Source: an uncultured Lachnospiraceae bacterium
GTDB lineage: Bacteria; Bacillota; Clostridia; Lachnospirales; Lachnospiraceae
Direction: 5' to 3'
DNA: 38,526 nt
Assembly (NCBI GenBank): GCA_947630925.1
Contig: CANRJM010000020.1
Location: 1 to 38,526 of the forward strand
Below the pieces are notes generated by a model. That model was not told where the DNA came from. It made no database searches and worked only from the letters and a program-made list of their open reading frames with translations. Both the position numbers and the translations under genes were made by a program. Positions 1 through 6,655 of this stretch are shown here, one piece after another (position 1 is the stretch's first letter; the number at the start of each line of letters is the position of its first letter).

Positions 1-764
1 TAATACCAGCACGAACCGCTCATGGGGAGAAACCAGCGGATGTAATCGTAATCATAGCAGAACTGGAGCCATGTGGTAACGGATCCAAGAGAAAAGCCGC
101 CAAACGCCCGATGGTCGCGGGACGCTTTCAAATCCTCCGGCGATGTGGAGGCGGCATAAGTATGAAACTGCCCCTCTACGGCTGGCATCAGATGCTCCTC
201 AAAATCCCGGTGAAACTGGCGGAACTCATCAATCGAGCTGCTAAAGTCTGCGTCGCTGTTCTCATTGTAAAAGGTAGCCGACACGATAATCACCGGCGAG
301 ATATCCCCGTTTTCAATCAGGTGGTCAAACATATTTTTGGTGGGCGTGTACTCAAAATACTCTCCCGCGTGACCGCCCCAGCCGTGCATCAGATAAAGGA
401 TGTTATACCTCGTGTCGGTATCGTTTTCATCATAGCCATAAGGCGTATAGACATACGCGGTCTTTGTAATCGCTTTGCCGTCCCGCACATAATCTTCCGA
501 TTCATAGTCCATCTGTACGACATTTCCTTTTTTGTCCGCGTCTTCCTTATAGGCGGCAGGCACGGCCTTTGTCCAGCCTGTTTGACGGATCTCCATATCT
601 GTATTCTCCTCGGATGCGCCCTCACTCTCCCCGGAATCCTTTTTCTCCGGAGAAACTGTCTTCTGACCGCCCTTTTCCCGTGAAATATCAGTATTTGCCG
701 CACAAGCAGACAAGGCCGTCAAAAAGAATATTACAATCAACCCTGTTACAATCTTGTATTTCAT
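1..764 (-). CDS. Secreted lipoprotein esterase, esterase D/feruloyl esterase type (3' end outside window)
   Basis: The reading frame starts at ATG 764 after an AGGAAATGGAG ribosome site and stays open to the left edge, so only about 254 N-terminal residues are visible. Residues 1-22 form a lipoprotein signal with the lipobox LSAC, followed by a charged linker to about residue 60. The alpha/beta-hydrolase core shows the oxyanion-hole motif LMHGWGG (about residue 125) and the nucleophile elbow GFSLGS (about residue 223), as in the PF00756 esterase family that removes feruloyl or acetyl groups from plant cell-wall polymers. The likely role is release of ester-linked groups at the cell surface, but the substrate is not readable from sequence. 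The catalytic acid and histidine would lie beyond the window. No cellulosome or carbohydrate-binding module is visible in this part. Confidence 0.85.
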   Translation of the reverse strand, partial: MKYKIVTGLIVIFFLTALSACAANTDISREKGGQKTVSPEKKDSGESEGASEENTDMEIRQTGWTKAVPAAYKEDADKKGNVVQMDYESEDYVRDGKAITKTAYVYTPYGYDENDTDTRYNILYLMHGWGGHAGEYFEYTPTKNMFDHLIENGDISPVIIVSATFYNENSDADFSSSIDEFRQFHRDFEEHLMPAVEGQFHTYAASTSPEDLKASRDHRAFGGFSLGSVTTWLQFCYDYDYIRWFLPMSGSCWY

Positions 765-831
765 CCCATTCTCCATTTCCTGATACAGATCCAGGACTTT
801 GTCTTAGCTCTATATTGTTTTCTTATAGTAT

Positions 832-864
832 AAAAAAAAGAGAACCTCCTAAGAAGTCTCTTTT
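832..864 (-). terminator. Rho-independent terminator after the LysR gene
   Basis: On the minus strand AAAAGAGA pairs with TCTCTTTT around an inner CTTC/GAGG helix and a TTAG loop, and a run of eight T follows. It lies 70 nt downstream of the LysR stop codon and upstream of the esterase gene, so it probably separates the two transcripts. The A-run on the other side makes it potentially bidirectional. Confidence 0.65.
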
Positions 865-933
865 CGTTCATCAGTTCTAACCTGTAGTTATAACCGACTT
901 TATCATAGATTTTTTGCCGTAACTGCTGTGCCA

Positions 934-1851
934 TCATGATATCTTAGAGGAATCCAGAACCTCCTTCAGCGCAGACAAAAACCGCTTTACCACTTCCGTT
1001 GGCTGTGGCGAATACAAAATTCCCACCGGCATGGTATAATCATCATCCCATTCTACCGGAATCACCTTCATCAGAGGATGAACCATGCTCCAGCTCTTTA
1101 TGGATACTAGGACATCCCTTCTCTGCTCGCACTGATTAAAAATACCCACATCATAGAGATCAAAATCCACAAGATGAATCTGTGGATGATTTTCTGTAAG
1201 ATTCCTGCGAAGCTCATCCATATGCTGGCACCATCCCGGATGAATCATCATCAGATTTTTGCCATACAGGTCTTTCACGGTCAGTATTTCTTTTTCCGCC
1301 AGAGGATGGTATATCGAAACAGCACAACAGATAGGCTCTCTTTCAATCTCGAGTCCCACACAGTTCCGCTGGCTCATCAAAAGCTCATCTACAAAGCCGG
1401 TGACAACATCAATATTCTGTCCAAGATTTTTTAAAATTTCCCTGGCATTATCCGAAGTATTTTCAAAGGGAACTAATCGAAAGCTCACATCTGCGCAGTG
1501 TTCATGTATCTTAGTCCACAAATCCATCAACATCTGCGCAGGCATAATCGGAGACGTCCCGATACGAATCACCTGCTCCTGCTCAGACATTGCACTTTTG
1601 GCACGGAGAACCGCCTCGCGACAATATTCCGTTATGTACTTCGCATCCTTATACAGAGATTCGCCCGCTTTAGTCAGTTTCAGCCCCCTGTGCGACCGCT
1701 CAAAAAGACTCACGCCTAAATCATTTTCCAGAAGATTGATCTGCTTGATCAAGGCAGTGGATGTAATGTACAACCCATCGGCAGCCTTATTAAAACTGCC
1801 AGCCTCTGCTACATGGATAAACGAAGTGAAGTTAATGTTGTTTATATTCAC
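934..1851 (-). CDS. LysR-family transcriptional regulator
   Basis: The protein has about 305 residues, the normal LysR size. Residues 1-60 form the winged helix-turn-helix: an FIHVAEAGSFNKAA helix, a TSTALIKQINLLE recognition region and LGVSLFERSHRGLKLT as the wing. Residues 90-295 resemble the periplasmic-binding-like effector domain. I place the start at GTG 1851 because AAGAAGGAG lies 6 nt before it and because the frame from there begins directly with the first HTH helix. An upstream in-frame ATG at 1887 has no comparable ribosome site. It precedes the esterase gene on the same strand, and a terminator lies between them. LysR genes often control a neighbour, but no target or effector can be named. 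No divergent partner gene is present. Confidence 0.88.
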   Translation of the reverse strand: MNINNINFTSFIHVAEAGSFNKAADGLYITSTALIKQINLLENDLGVSLFERSHRGLKLTKAGESLYKDAKYITEYCREAVLRAKSAMSEQEQVIRIGTSPIMPAQMLMDLWTKIHEHCADVSFRLVPFENTSDNAREILKNLGQNIDVVTGFVDELLMSQRNCVGLEIEREPICCAVSIYHPLAEKEILTVKDLYGKNLMMIHPGWCQHMDELRRNLTENHPQIHLVDFDLYDVGIFNQCEQRRDVLVSIKSWSMVHPLMKVIPVEWDDDYTMPVGILYSPQPTEVVKRFLSALKEVLDSSKIS

Positions 1852-2102
1852 AATTATCTCCTTCTTACAGTACTTTACAACCAACAATCCTATTTTATTA
1901 TATCGCCTGTTTTGCTTGAAATCAAGCAGGTTTCAACTTTAGTTTGTGTCAAGTACTCGTTGGCACATATCCTGTTTTTCTTTATGCATCGTTTATTCCT
2001 CTGGCAACTGCTCCACTAATCGAATTGCGATATGAATTTATTATATACCCAAAAAGCATTATACCTAATCCATTTCGCAACATAATCTTATTTTTACTTC
2101 AA

Positions 2103-2850
2103 TCAAAGCTTTATACTTTTCGATATGCAAGCATAACAACAGTCACAACAAAATCCCTGAATAATGTCCAATACCGTATCACTATAATAAACCGCTCCGC
2201 CATGGGCATCATTTCCCTCAATTTCATAGTAGGAAACATCATGATTAGAAGTTATAAGTTTTTCGTATAGTATTCTACTATTTTCCACGGAAACACACGG
2301 ATCATATTCACTGTGTATAAGCAGTATTGGCGGGAGCTTAATATTCTCAGTAATATACATTACACAGGATGCCTTTTGGGCAAGTTCTTCGTGACCTTCA
2401 ATTTTATCAACGCCAAGAAGCGCGGCGGATGGACGTATTTTCATCCACGGCGGAAGTTTTTCTTTGGCACAAACTAGCAAATCCGTTGAACCGTTTTCAC
2501 AGATAACGCCGGAAATTTTCGGTAATGCACCGCATAATCCATGTGCATTAAAAAGAACCGACATCATAGCGATATGTCCACCGGAAGAATTTCCCATAAT
2601 GAAGATTTTACTTGTATCAATATGAAAATTATCAGCAATTTGGGGAATAAATTATTTCCTGTTTGTGCCATGCAGAACCCGGTATTAACAAAATGAGCGG
2701 GTATTTTTCATCCTCTGTCATTTTAGGCTTGTACGGAAAAATTATCTGCAAGTGCCTCTGACAGCCGCCATAGTCATAATATTCCCAATCCTGTGAATAT
2801 AGGTACTGCGTTTTATCGCAATTATCTGCAACTTTTATTCTATATTTCAT
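2103..2850 (-). pseudogene. Alpha/beta hydrolase (BD-FAE-like esterase), internal deletion and frameshift
   Basis: Two frames together spell one hydrolase. The first (ATG 2850 to stop at 2632) gives the N-terminal strands up to the oxyanion segment LILLIPGSAWHKQE. The second resumes in another frame at about 2650 and runs to 2103. It contains the nucleophile elbow GNSSGG, an aspartate region LIHSEYDPCVSV and a DAHGG histidine, so the catalytic triad is still encoded. Compared with this family, roughly 40-45 residues between the oxyanion strand and the helix before the nucleophile are missing, and the junction near 2640 is out of frame. The ribosome site AGGAAAGGG precedes the first ATG. The damaged middle makes an active enzyme unlikely, and the well kept flanks suggest recent loss. 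The family assignment rests on motifs. Confidence 0.72.
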
Positions 2851-3296
2851 TATTTTTCCCTTTCCTGCGATGCTGCCTACATTGCCATAAAACTGTCTGT
2901 GTGAATATTTTTGAATTTATTATTATAGCAAAGCAGCATTATGCGCAATCTGTTTCTCAGCATAGAATACAGGCAATCTACCGTTCTTTACCGTTTTCTT
3001 ATTCAGAAATTCTTATACAGCAGTTACATGATCCAAATACTCCTCAAATTTTTGTTCTCATCCTCCATGACATCCAGTTGGAGCATGAGAACAAATCTGT
3101 AACTACTGCAATTGGCTGAGTTATGAAAACGCTATGAGATGCCTGACTTGGGATTCAAATAAAACAGCTTTATATGGCAAACGGAAAAATTACACCGCAA
3201 AGGTGCACTTTTCAATTATTCCCCCGCTTTGTATCAAACTCTGCAAGATTATATTGATATTCTTTGCAATTTTAATACAAACGGAAAGATGTCTTA
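2851..3296. other. Gene-poor AT-rich gap with no confident gene
   Basis: No convincing gene was found on either strand. A plus-strand frame stays open from about 2793 to 3119, but it overlaps the 5' end of the hydrolase, has no ribosome site and matches no family I recognise. Its composition, and a short run of plausible residues further on (about 3220-3300), would fit the worn remains of a gene. The right end contains the first copy of a diverged 40-bp repeat described separately. Confidence 0.4.
3251..3290 (+). repeat. Diverged 40-bp direct repeat, copy A
   Basis: This stretch matches 3864-3903 at 29 of 40 positions without gaps, and nine of the eleven differences are transitions. Read in the plus frame both copies give a similar short peptide (I-D/N-I/V-L/F-C-N/G-F-N/G-T-N-G). 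The two copies flank the GNAT gene and the Nudix stub. The match could reflect an old duplication, a pair of recombination scars, or similar 3'-flanking sequences of decayed cassettes. Confidence 0.4.
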
Positions 3297-3656
3297 TCAT
3301 ACTGTTTTAACAAAAAGCTGCTCTACTGTGCCATATATCGTTTCGTAATCTCCCAACTTCCTAAAACCGTATTTTTCATATAGCCCAATTTCTCCACTCA
3401 TAATGTATATTTTTTGATACCCCAATTCACGTGCATAAGAAGCTGTGTTGTCAATCAATAATTGTGATAATCTTTTGCCCCGATATTGTTCGCCAACAAA
3501 AACAAAACCTATAAATACTCTTTCCCATTCGTGAAATTCATTATTTGCCATTTTTTGCGACAAATAATGTCCCGCTTTCCATGAGCATTTTGCAGCAAAT
3601 GATAGAGTATCTTTCCAATATTGATGTTCTTGAGACATTGCGTATATTTCTGTCAT
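3297..3656 (-). CDS. GNAT-family N-acetyltransferase lacking an internal block
   Basis: The frame starts at ATG 3656 with GAGGAGA upstream and codes for 119 residues, about 30 fewer than related GNAT proteins. The N-terminal helix region is kept, and so is the acetyl-CoA-binding segment: FIGFVFVGEQYRGKRLSQLL includes the V-x-x-x-x-R-G-x-x-x pyrophosphate loop at about residues 50-65. The C-terminal SGEIGLYEKYGFRKLGDYE motif is also intact. The block normally lying between the WERVF strand and the GFVFV strand, which forms central beta-strands of the fold, is missing in frame. The gene therefore looks translatable but probably misfolded or inactive. It lies 24 nt downstream of the Nudix stub on the same strand. 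A functional short variant cannot be excluded. Confidence 0.7.
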   Translation of the reverse strand: MTEIYAMSQEHQYWKDTLSFAAKCSWKAGHYLSQKMANNEFHEWERVFIGFVFVGEQYRGKRLSQLLIDNTASYARELGYQKIYIMSGEIGLYEKYGFRKLGDYETIYGTVEQLFVKTV

Positions 3657-3679
3657 GTAGGCTTCTCCTCAAATCCTCG

Positions 3680-3826
3680 TTAATTGTCGGCTTCCTTCCC
3701 ATTGCATCTTTTGACCTGTAAAACCATAAAAATCAAATTATATGTATGCCGGGCAAGCAACACCTTATTGTCTTTTATCACGACACCAGCAACACTTTGT
3801 CCCCAATTTGTATTTTCGTTGACCAT
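3680..3826 (-). pseudogene. Nudix hydrolase stub, N-terminal part only
   Basis: A 48-codon frame starts at ATG 3826 behind AAGGAGTGACA and ends at TAA 3680. The first 29 residues (WGQSVAGVVIKDNKVLLARHTY) match the opening strands of Nudix hydrolases. After that the expected G-x5-E-x7-R-E-U-x-E-E-x-G-U Nudix box is absent, and an unrelated-looking basic tail of 19 residues follows. Without the box the metal-binding catalytic site is gone. It sits between the truncated PIN toxin gene and the GNAT gene on the same strand. Confidence 0.65.
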
Positions 3827-3863
3827 ATTGTCACTCCTTTTTGATTATTTGATTAAATAAAGT

Positions 3864-3903
3864 ATATCAATGTTTTTTGCGGTTTTGGTACAAACGGGCA
3901 GCT
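3864..3903 (+). repeat. Diverged 40-bp direct repeat, copy B
   Basis: This is the partner of 3251-3290. It lies between the Nudix start and the end of the truncated PIN gene, so on the minus strand it occupies the region upstream of the Nudix ribosome site. Confidence 0.4.
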
Positions 3904-3938
3904 TCACACTGCCACTTCGGTCGTGAAAAGTTTTTTGT

Positions 3939-4112
3939 TTACTTCTCTCTATGCAGCACTTCATCATACTCAGCCAAAATTTCATTATGATACAGCGGCA
4001 CAATTCTCCCATCAAAAATTGCCCGAAACACTTTTACTGTTGCGGCATCATTATTTTTTGACAAAAGAGCTGATATGAATACATTTGTGTCTATTACCGC
4101 ATAACAGATCAT
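3939..4112 (-). pseudogene. PIN-domain toxin, truncated after about 57 residues
   Basis: The frame begins at ATG 4112, four bases after the antitoxin stop codon, an arrangement typical of type II toxin-antitoxin operons. The N-terminus VIDTNVFISALLS carries the first PIN-domain aspartate, and YHNEILAEYDEVL carries the conserved glutamate of the second helix. The frame then stops at 3939. The family normally runs to about 140 residues and needs further acidic residues for Mg-dependent RNA cleavage, and those are missing here. The following minus-strand sequence shows no continuation in another frame, which points to a deletion rather than a single stop mutation. The toxin is therefore probably dead while its antitoxin remains. 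Confidence 0.7.
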
Positions 4113-4116
4113 GCCG

Positions 4117-4416
4117 CTACCTCTTTTTTCTTTCTGCTCTGGCAGCAGATATTTCTGTATTAATTTCCTCCAAAGTCATTTCCGGAAGATCTGCGGTCTG
4201 CGCACGCAGATCCTCAAAGGCTTTTATTGCTTCTGCCTTCGTTACCGTATTCTCCGGAAGCCTCACATCAAACGGAACTCCTTTGACCATCTTGCTTTTA
4301 TTCATAAACATACGCAATGCCGTGGGTAAATCCATTCCAAGAGATTCGTAAATCTCCGTCACTTCCTGTTTTAATTTTTTATCTGCACGAAACTGAATCA
4401 ATACCTGTTCTGCCAT
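4117..4416 (-). CDS. RelB/DinJ-family antitoxin
   Basis: The product has 99 residues. The N-terminus VLIQFRADKKLKQEVTEIYESLGMDLPTALRMF is the ribbon-helix-helix DNA-binding and dimerisation domain of RelB/DinJ antitoxins, followed by VKGVPFDVRLP and a charged, probably flexible toxin-binding tail. I choose ATG 4416 because GGAG lies 7 nt upstream. A longer frame reaching 4482 runs through a structured leader and has no ribosome site of its own. Downstream is a truncated PIN toxin, so the antitoxin appears orphaned. RelB-type proteins usually pair with RelE-type toxins, but pairing with PIN toxins also occurs in Firmicutes. Expression probably depends on the promoter at 4633-4661 and the folded leader at 4421-4583. 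Confidence 0.85.
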   Translation of the reverse strand: MAEQVLIQFRADKKLKQEVTEIYESLGMDLPTALRMFMNKSKMVKGVPFDVRLPENTVTKAEAIKAFEDLRAQTADLPEMTLEEINTEISAARAERKKR

Positions 4417-4420
4417 AATA

Positions 4421-4583
4421 ATCTCCATTCCGGAGCGTTTATGCGACGGGGCGATGAGAAAGCTGCGTATGCAGTTTCTCATCTGCCATCAGAGCTATTT
4501 GAGACGCTCCGGCACAAATAGCCAAAGTGAGCATGAGCTCACTTGTGAAAAATAAGCTATCGAGCTTATTTTTCACACTATAC
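4421..4583 (-). promoter_or_regulatory. Structured 5'-leader element, copy 1
   Basis: Read on the minus strand, this leader contains in order: a perfect 14-bp hairpin (4545-4576, loop CGAT); a perfect 8-bp hairpin (4525-4544) found only in this copy; an 8-bp stem (4494-4501 with 4515-4522) whose 13-nt loop holds CCGGAGCGT; and a 9-bp plus 4-bp stem (4453-4483, inner CTGC-ATAC-GCAG). The loop CCGGAGCGT (4504-4512) is fully complementary to ACGCTCCGG (4430-4438), four bases before the antitoxin Shine-Dalgarno, giving a pseudoknot. The CTCC of that same strand could instead pair with GGAG of the Shine-Dalgarno. A second copy precedes the gene at 20426-21487. Structure and duplication are direct observations. 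A regulatory role is inferred. Confidence 0.75.
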
Positions 4584-4632
4584 CCCCGTTTTCACTTCAA
4601 ATCATAGTTGTTTTGCAGTTGTTTTTAATACT

Positions 4633-4661
4633 ATTATATACCTGATACTGCATTTTATCAA
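4633..4661 (-). promoter_or_regulatory. Sigma-A-type promoter for the antitoxin leader
   Basis: On the minus strand TTGATA (4661-4656) is followed after exactly 17 bp by TATAAT (4638-4633). Transcription would start near 4626, about 45 nt before the structured leader and about 210 nt before the antitoxin start codon. Confidence 0.65.
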
Positions 4662-4940
4662 TCATCCTGAGATAGCTATTTTATAAATTGTAAACAGAAT
4701 CATATCAAAGTTCTTCCCCAAATGGTGTAGTAGTGGTGTAGCAAACGCTTTCCCTCTCTTTGAAACCATTGATTTTACAGGCTTTTTCAAAACTTCTCAA
4801 CATTCCTGCCATGGTAGATGAAGAGTATTTTTATCATTTTCCGATAACTCCTTTAATATCCTATGCTCGGCAATTTTATTTATAGCCTTTTCTTATAAAA
4901 CGCAAATGCCAATAGAAATGTCATCTATAGCTTTCAATAT
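4662..4940. other. Intergenic region between broken gene and antitoxin promoter
   Basis: No gene is supported here. A 35-codon minus-strand frame (about 4727-4834) exists but has no ribosome site and matches nothing I recognise. The stretch is AT-rich like the surrounding decayed zone. Confidence 0.4.
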
Positions 4941-5779
4941 CTATCTCTCCAAAGCTACCTTGCGAACCCAATAATGTGAATCTGCAACTCCTTTATCAAA
5001 AATATACTGAATTTTAGAATCTTGTATATCTGTTTCCTTCAAACGATATAGCATTTGAACTTTATTATTGTAAGGTTCAGTATCAATCATTTCAACCAAT
5101 CGCGTCAAGCATATCTCCCTATATTTACTACCAAGTAATTTAATCAATACTGTCATTGTCATAAAGCGTTCATCACAATTATTGCTATAACTAGCATTCA
5201 TAATATACTGAAAAAAATAACCTTTTTCGGAATCATTCAATATATTGTTTGACATATTTCCAGCTTGTCTTTATATTATGATTCTCAACATTTAGTAAAT
5301 AGGTCTCTTCAAAAAAAGTTTTATTACTTTCTTTTACTGCCTTATCTAAAGATTCATGAGATATTGTCTCACACTGCCGAAGTGTTTGCGCCGCATAAAA
5401 TATGTCATTACAATTCTTTCTAATATCATCATGAAGGCATTCCACAATAAATTTTTGATACTCCGATTGTTCAATGTCATTAAGATTATTAAAACTAAAA
5501 TTATATAAAAACTTGAAAGAATCATTATAATATCGATTGCATCTATGTTGAAATAACATATATATAATTTAAATTATAATGCTCTTCACATCTAACCATA
5601 TTTTCCTCAATAGCTCCCAACATGGGCTTTATCACTAAAGATGTGGCTTTTTTATCTATAATATATTTTTCTATTCTATTAAAAAGAAATTCTGTTTCTT
5701 CCTTAAATTGTTCATCAGAATAATAATATCCAAAATGAAAGAAAATCTGAATTCCTCTCGAATAAAAAAATACATTCAA
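4941..5779 (-). pseudogene. Hypothetical protein broken over three reading frames
   Basis: Three consecutive minus-strand frames (5779-5543, 5559-5233, 5255-4941) overlap end to end by 17-23 nt and share the same composition, rich in Asn, Tyr, Glu and Lys. Small frameshifts near 5550 and 5245 would join them into one protein of about 275 residues. The last part contains helical repeats ending in DSHYWVRKVALER, reminiscent of HEAT-like repeats. The first frame opens with TTG at 5779 without a clear ribosome site. None of the pieces has a convincing start signal of its own, so I read this as a decayed gene. I do not recognise the family. An immunity or phage-defence accessory role is possible but unsupported. 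Confidence 0.5.
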
Positions 5780-5817
5780 GGTGAAGTCAAACCCTCACTA
5801 TAAATCTGTTTTATCCA

Positions 5818-6222
5818 TCATTCATCATTTTTCAAAAATTCCGTCATCGTTACAATTTCCGGTGTTTCTACATTCTCCAATACAAGAAAATCCTTATCCC
5901 CCGTTATGAAGACATCTACATTCTCTAAAATAGCTGTCGCAAGAATCGGAGAATCCTTCACATCCCGCATAGCTGGAAAACCATTTGTGTCTATTTCCTT
6001 GGGCGTATACACCAGTTCAAACGGAAGTTCTCTGAAAAATTGGTCTAAATACATTCTTTTCTTTGGGAACTTTCGATCCACTACAAGCCGCAGTTCTTCA
6101 ATCACATAATCGCACACAACAATCTGGTGTTCATCCGTCAACTGCTTTGCCAATTTTCTTGTCTGACCGGACAGGAAGAAGATCATAGAAATAAACACAT
6201 TTGTGTCAAGCATTACCCGCAA
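5818..6222 (-). CDS. PIN-domain toxin (ribonuclease) of a type II toxin-antitoxin pair
   Basis: The product has 134 residues, full length for the PIN toxin family. The acidic residues expected for Mg-dependent RNA cleavage are present: the aspartate in VMLDTNVFIS (about residue 6), the glutamate in VIEELRLV (about 43), the aspartate in RDVKDSPILATAI (about 90) and the one in VFITGDKDFL (about 108). The start is TTG 6222, one base after the antitoxin stop codon at 6224, with GGGAG eight bases upstream. An internal ATG at 6213 would remove the residues before MLDTN. The gene is coupled to the AbrB-type antitoxin directly upstream. Unlike the PIN gene at 3939-4112 it looks intact, so this pair should be functional. 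Confidence 0.85.
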   Translation of the reverse strand: MRVMLDTNVFISMIFFLSGQTRKLAKQLTDEHQIVVCDYVIEELRLVVDRKFPKKRMYLDQFFRELPFELVYTPKEIDTNGFPAMRDVKDSPILATAILENVDVFITGDKDFLVLENVETPEIVTMTEFLKNDE

Positions 6223-6223
6223 T

Positions 6224-6481
6224 CTAATGCTCCCTTACTTCCTTTCGGATCTCCCGCATATAATCCTGCATATCCTCCTCTGTCTCAAAACCTGCCTTGG
6301 CTGCTTCTCCAGCAAACGCTTCCTCTGCTCCTTTAAAAGCCAGCATCGCAGAATTTTCAAAATAAAATCTGCCGTTTTCCTCAAAAATTACTATTTTATC
6401 GCCTGTTTTCAATTTCAATTTTTTCCTTACCGATACGGGGATTGTAATCTGCCCCTTACTTGAGATTTTCGCTATTTCCAT
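6224..6481 (-). CDS. AbrB/SpoVT-type antitoxin
   Basis: The product has 85 residues. Residues 3-48 form a swapped-hairpin AbrB domain with the signature ISSKGQITIPVSVRKKLKLKTGD and the following IVIFEENGRFYF strand. The rest is an acidic helix likely to bind the toxin. I place the start at ATG 6481 because AAAGGA lies eight bases upstream. The ATG at 6490 directly abuts that site, and the frame extending to 6625 has no start signal. The gene ends one base before the PIN toxin. As in other such operons the antitoxin probably represses its own promoter, but no operator could be identified. Confidence 0.85.
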   Translation of the reverse strand: MEIAKISSKGQITIPVSVRKKLKLKTGDKIVIFEENGRFYFENSAMLAFKGAEEAFAGEAAKAGFETEEDMQDYMREIRKEVREH

Positions 6482-6655
6482 ATTCGCCATCCTTTCAAAA
6501 TAATGATTGGAATTCTTTACTTTCTTTACATTTCTATTATTATATTCAAGACCACTCAAAAAATCAATGCCATGTTTCCCCATTAAAATAATAAAATTTT
6601 TTTGCGATTGATTTTTTGACTGCATTTGATTATTAAGTTTTAAAATCTTGTCAAT

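Noticed and set aside
111-880. Plus-strand open frames and a minus-strand frame at 389-703
   Set aside because: They are shadows of the partial esterase gene, whose own frame has a lipoprotein signal and catalytic motifs and is hidden only because it lacks a stop inside the window.
2793-3119. Plus-strand 108-codon frame
   Set aside because: It overlaps the 5' end of the hydrolase, has no ribosome site and shows no recognisable motif.
4430-4470. GCATAAACG in the leader element, similar to part of the fluoride riboswitch
   Set aside because: The other conserved parts of the fluoride aptamer are absent and the motif sits at the wrong end of the fold.
4484-4495. CTGATG in the leader element, reminiscent of a hammerhead ribozyme core
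   Set aside because: The required GAAA strand and cleavage triplet are not placed around three matching stems.
4727-4834. 35-codon minus-strand frame that faintly resembles an integrase tail
   Set aside because: It has no ribosome site, and the resemblance is too weak. No integrase gene or attachment site is present nearby.
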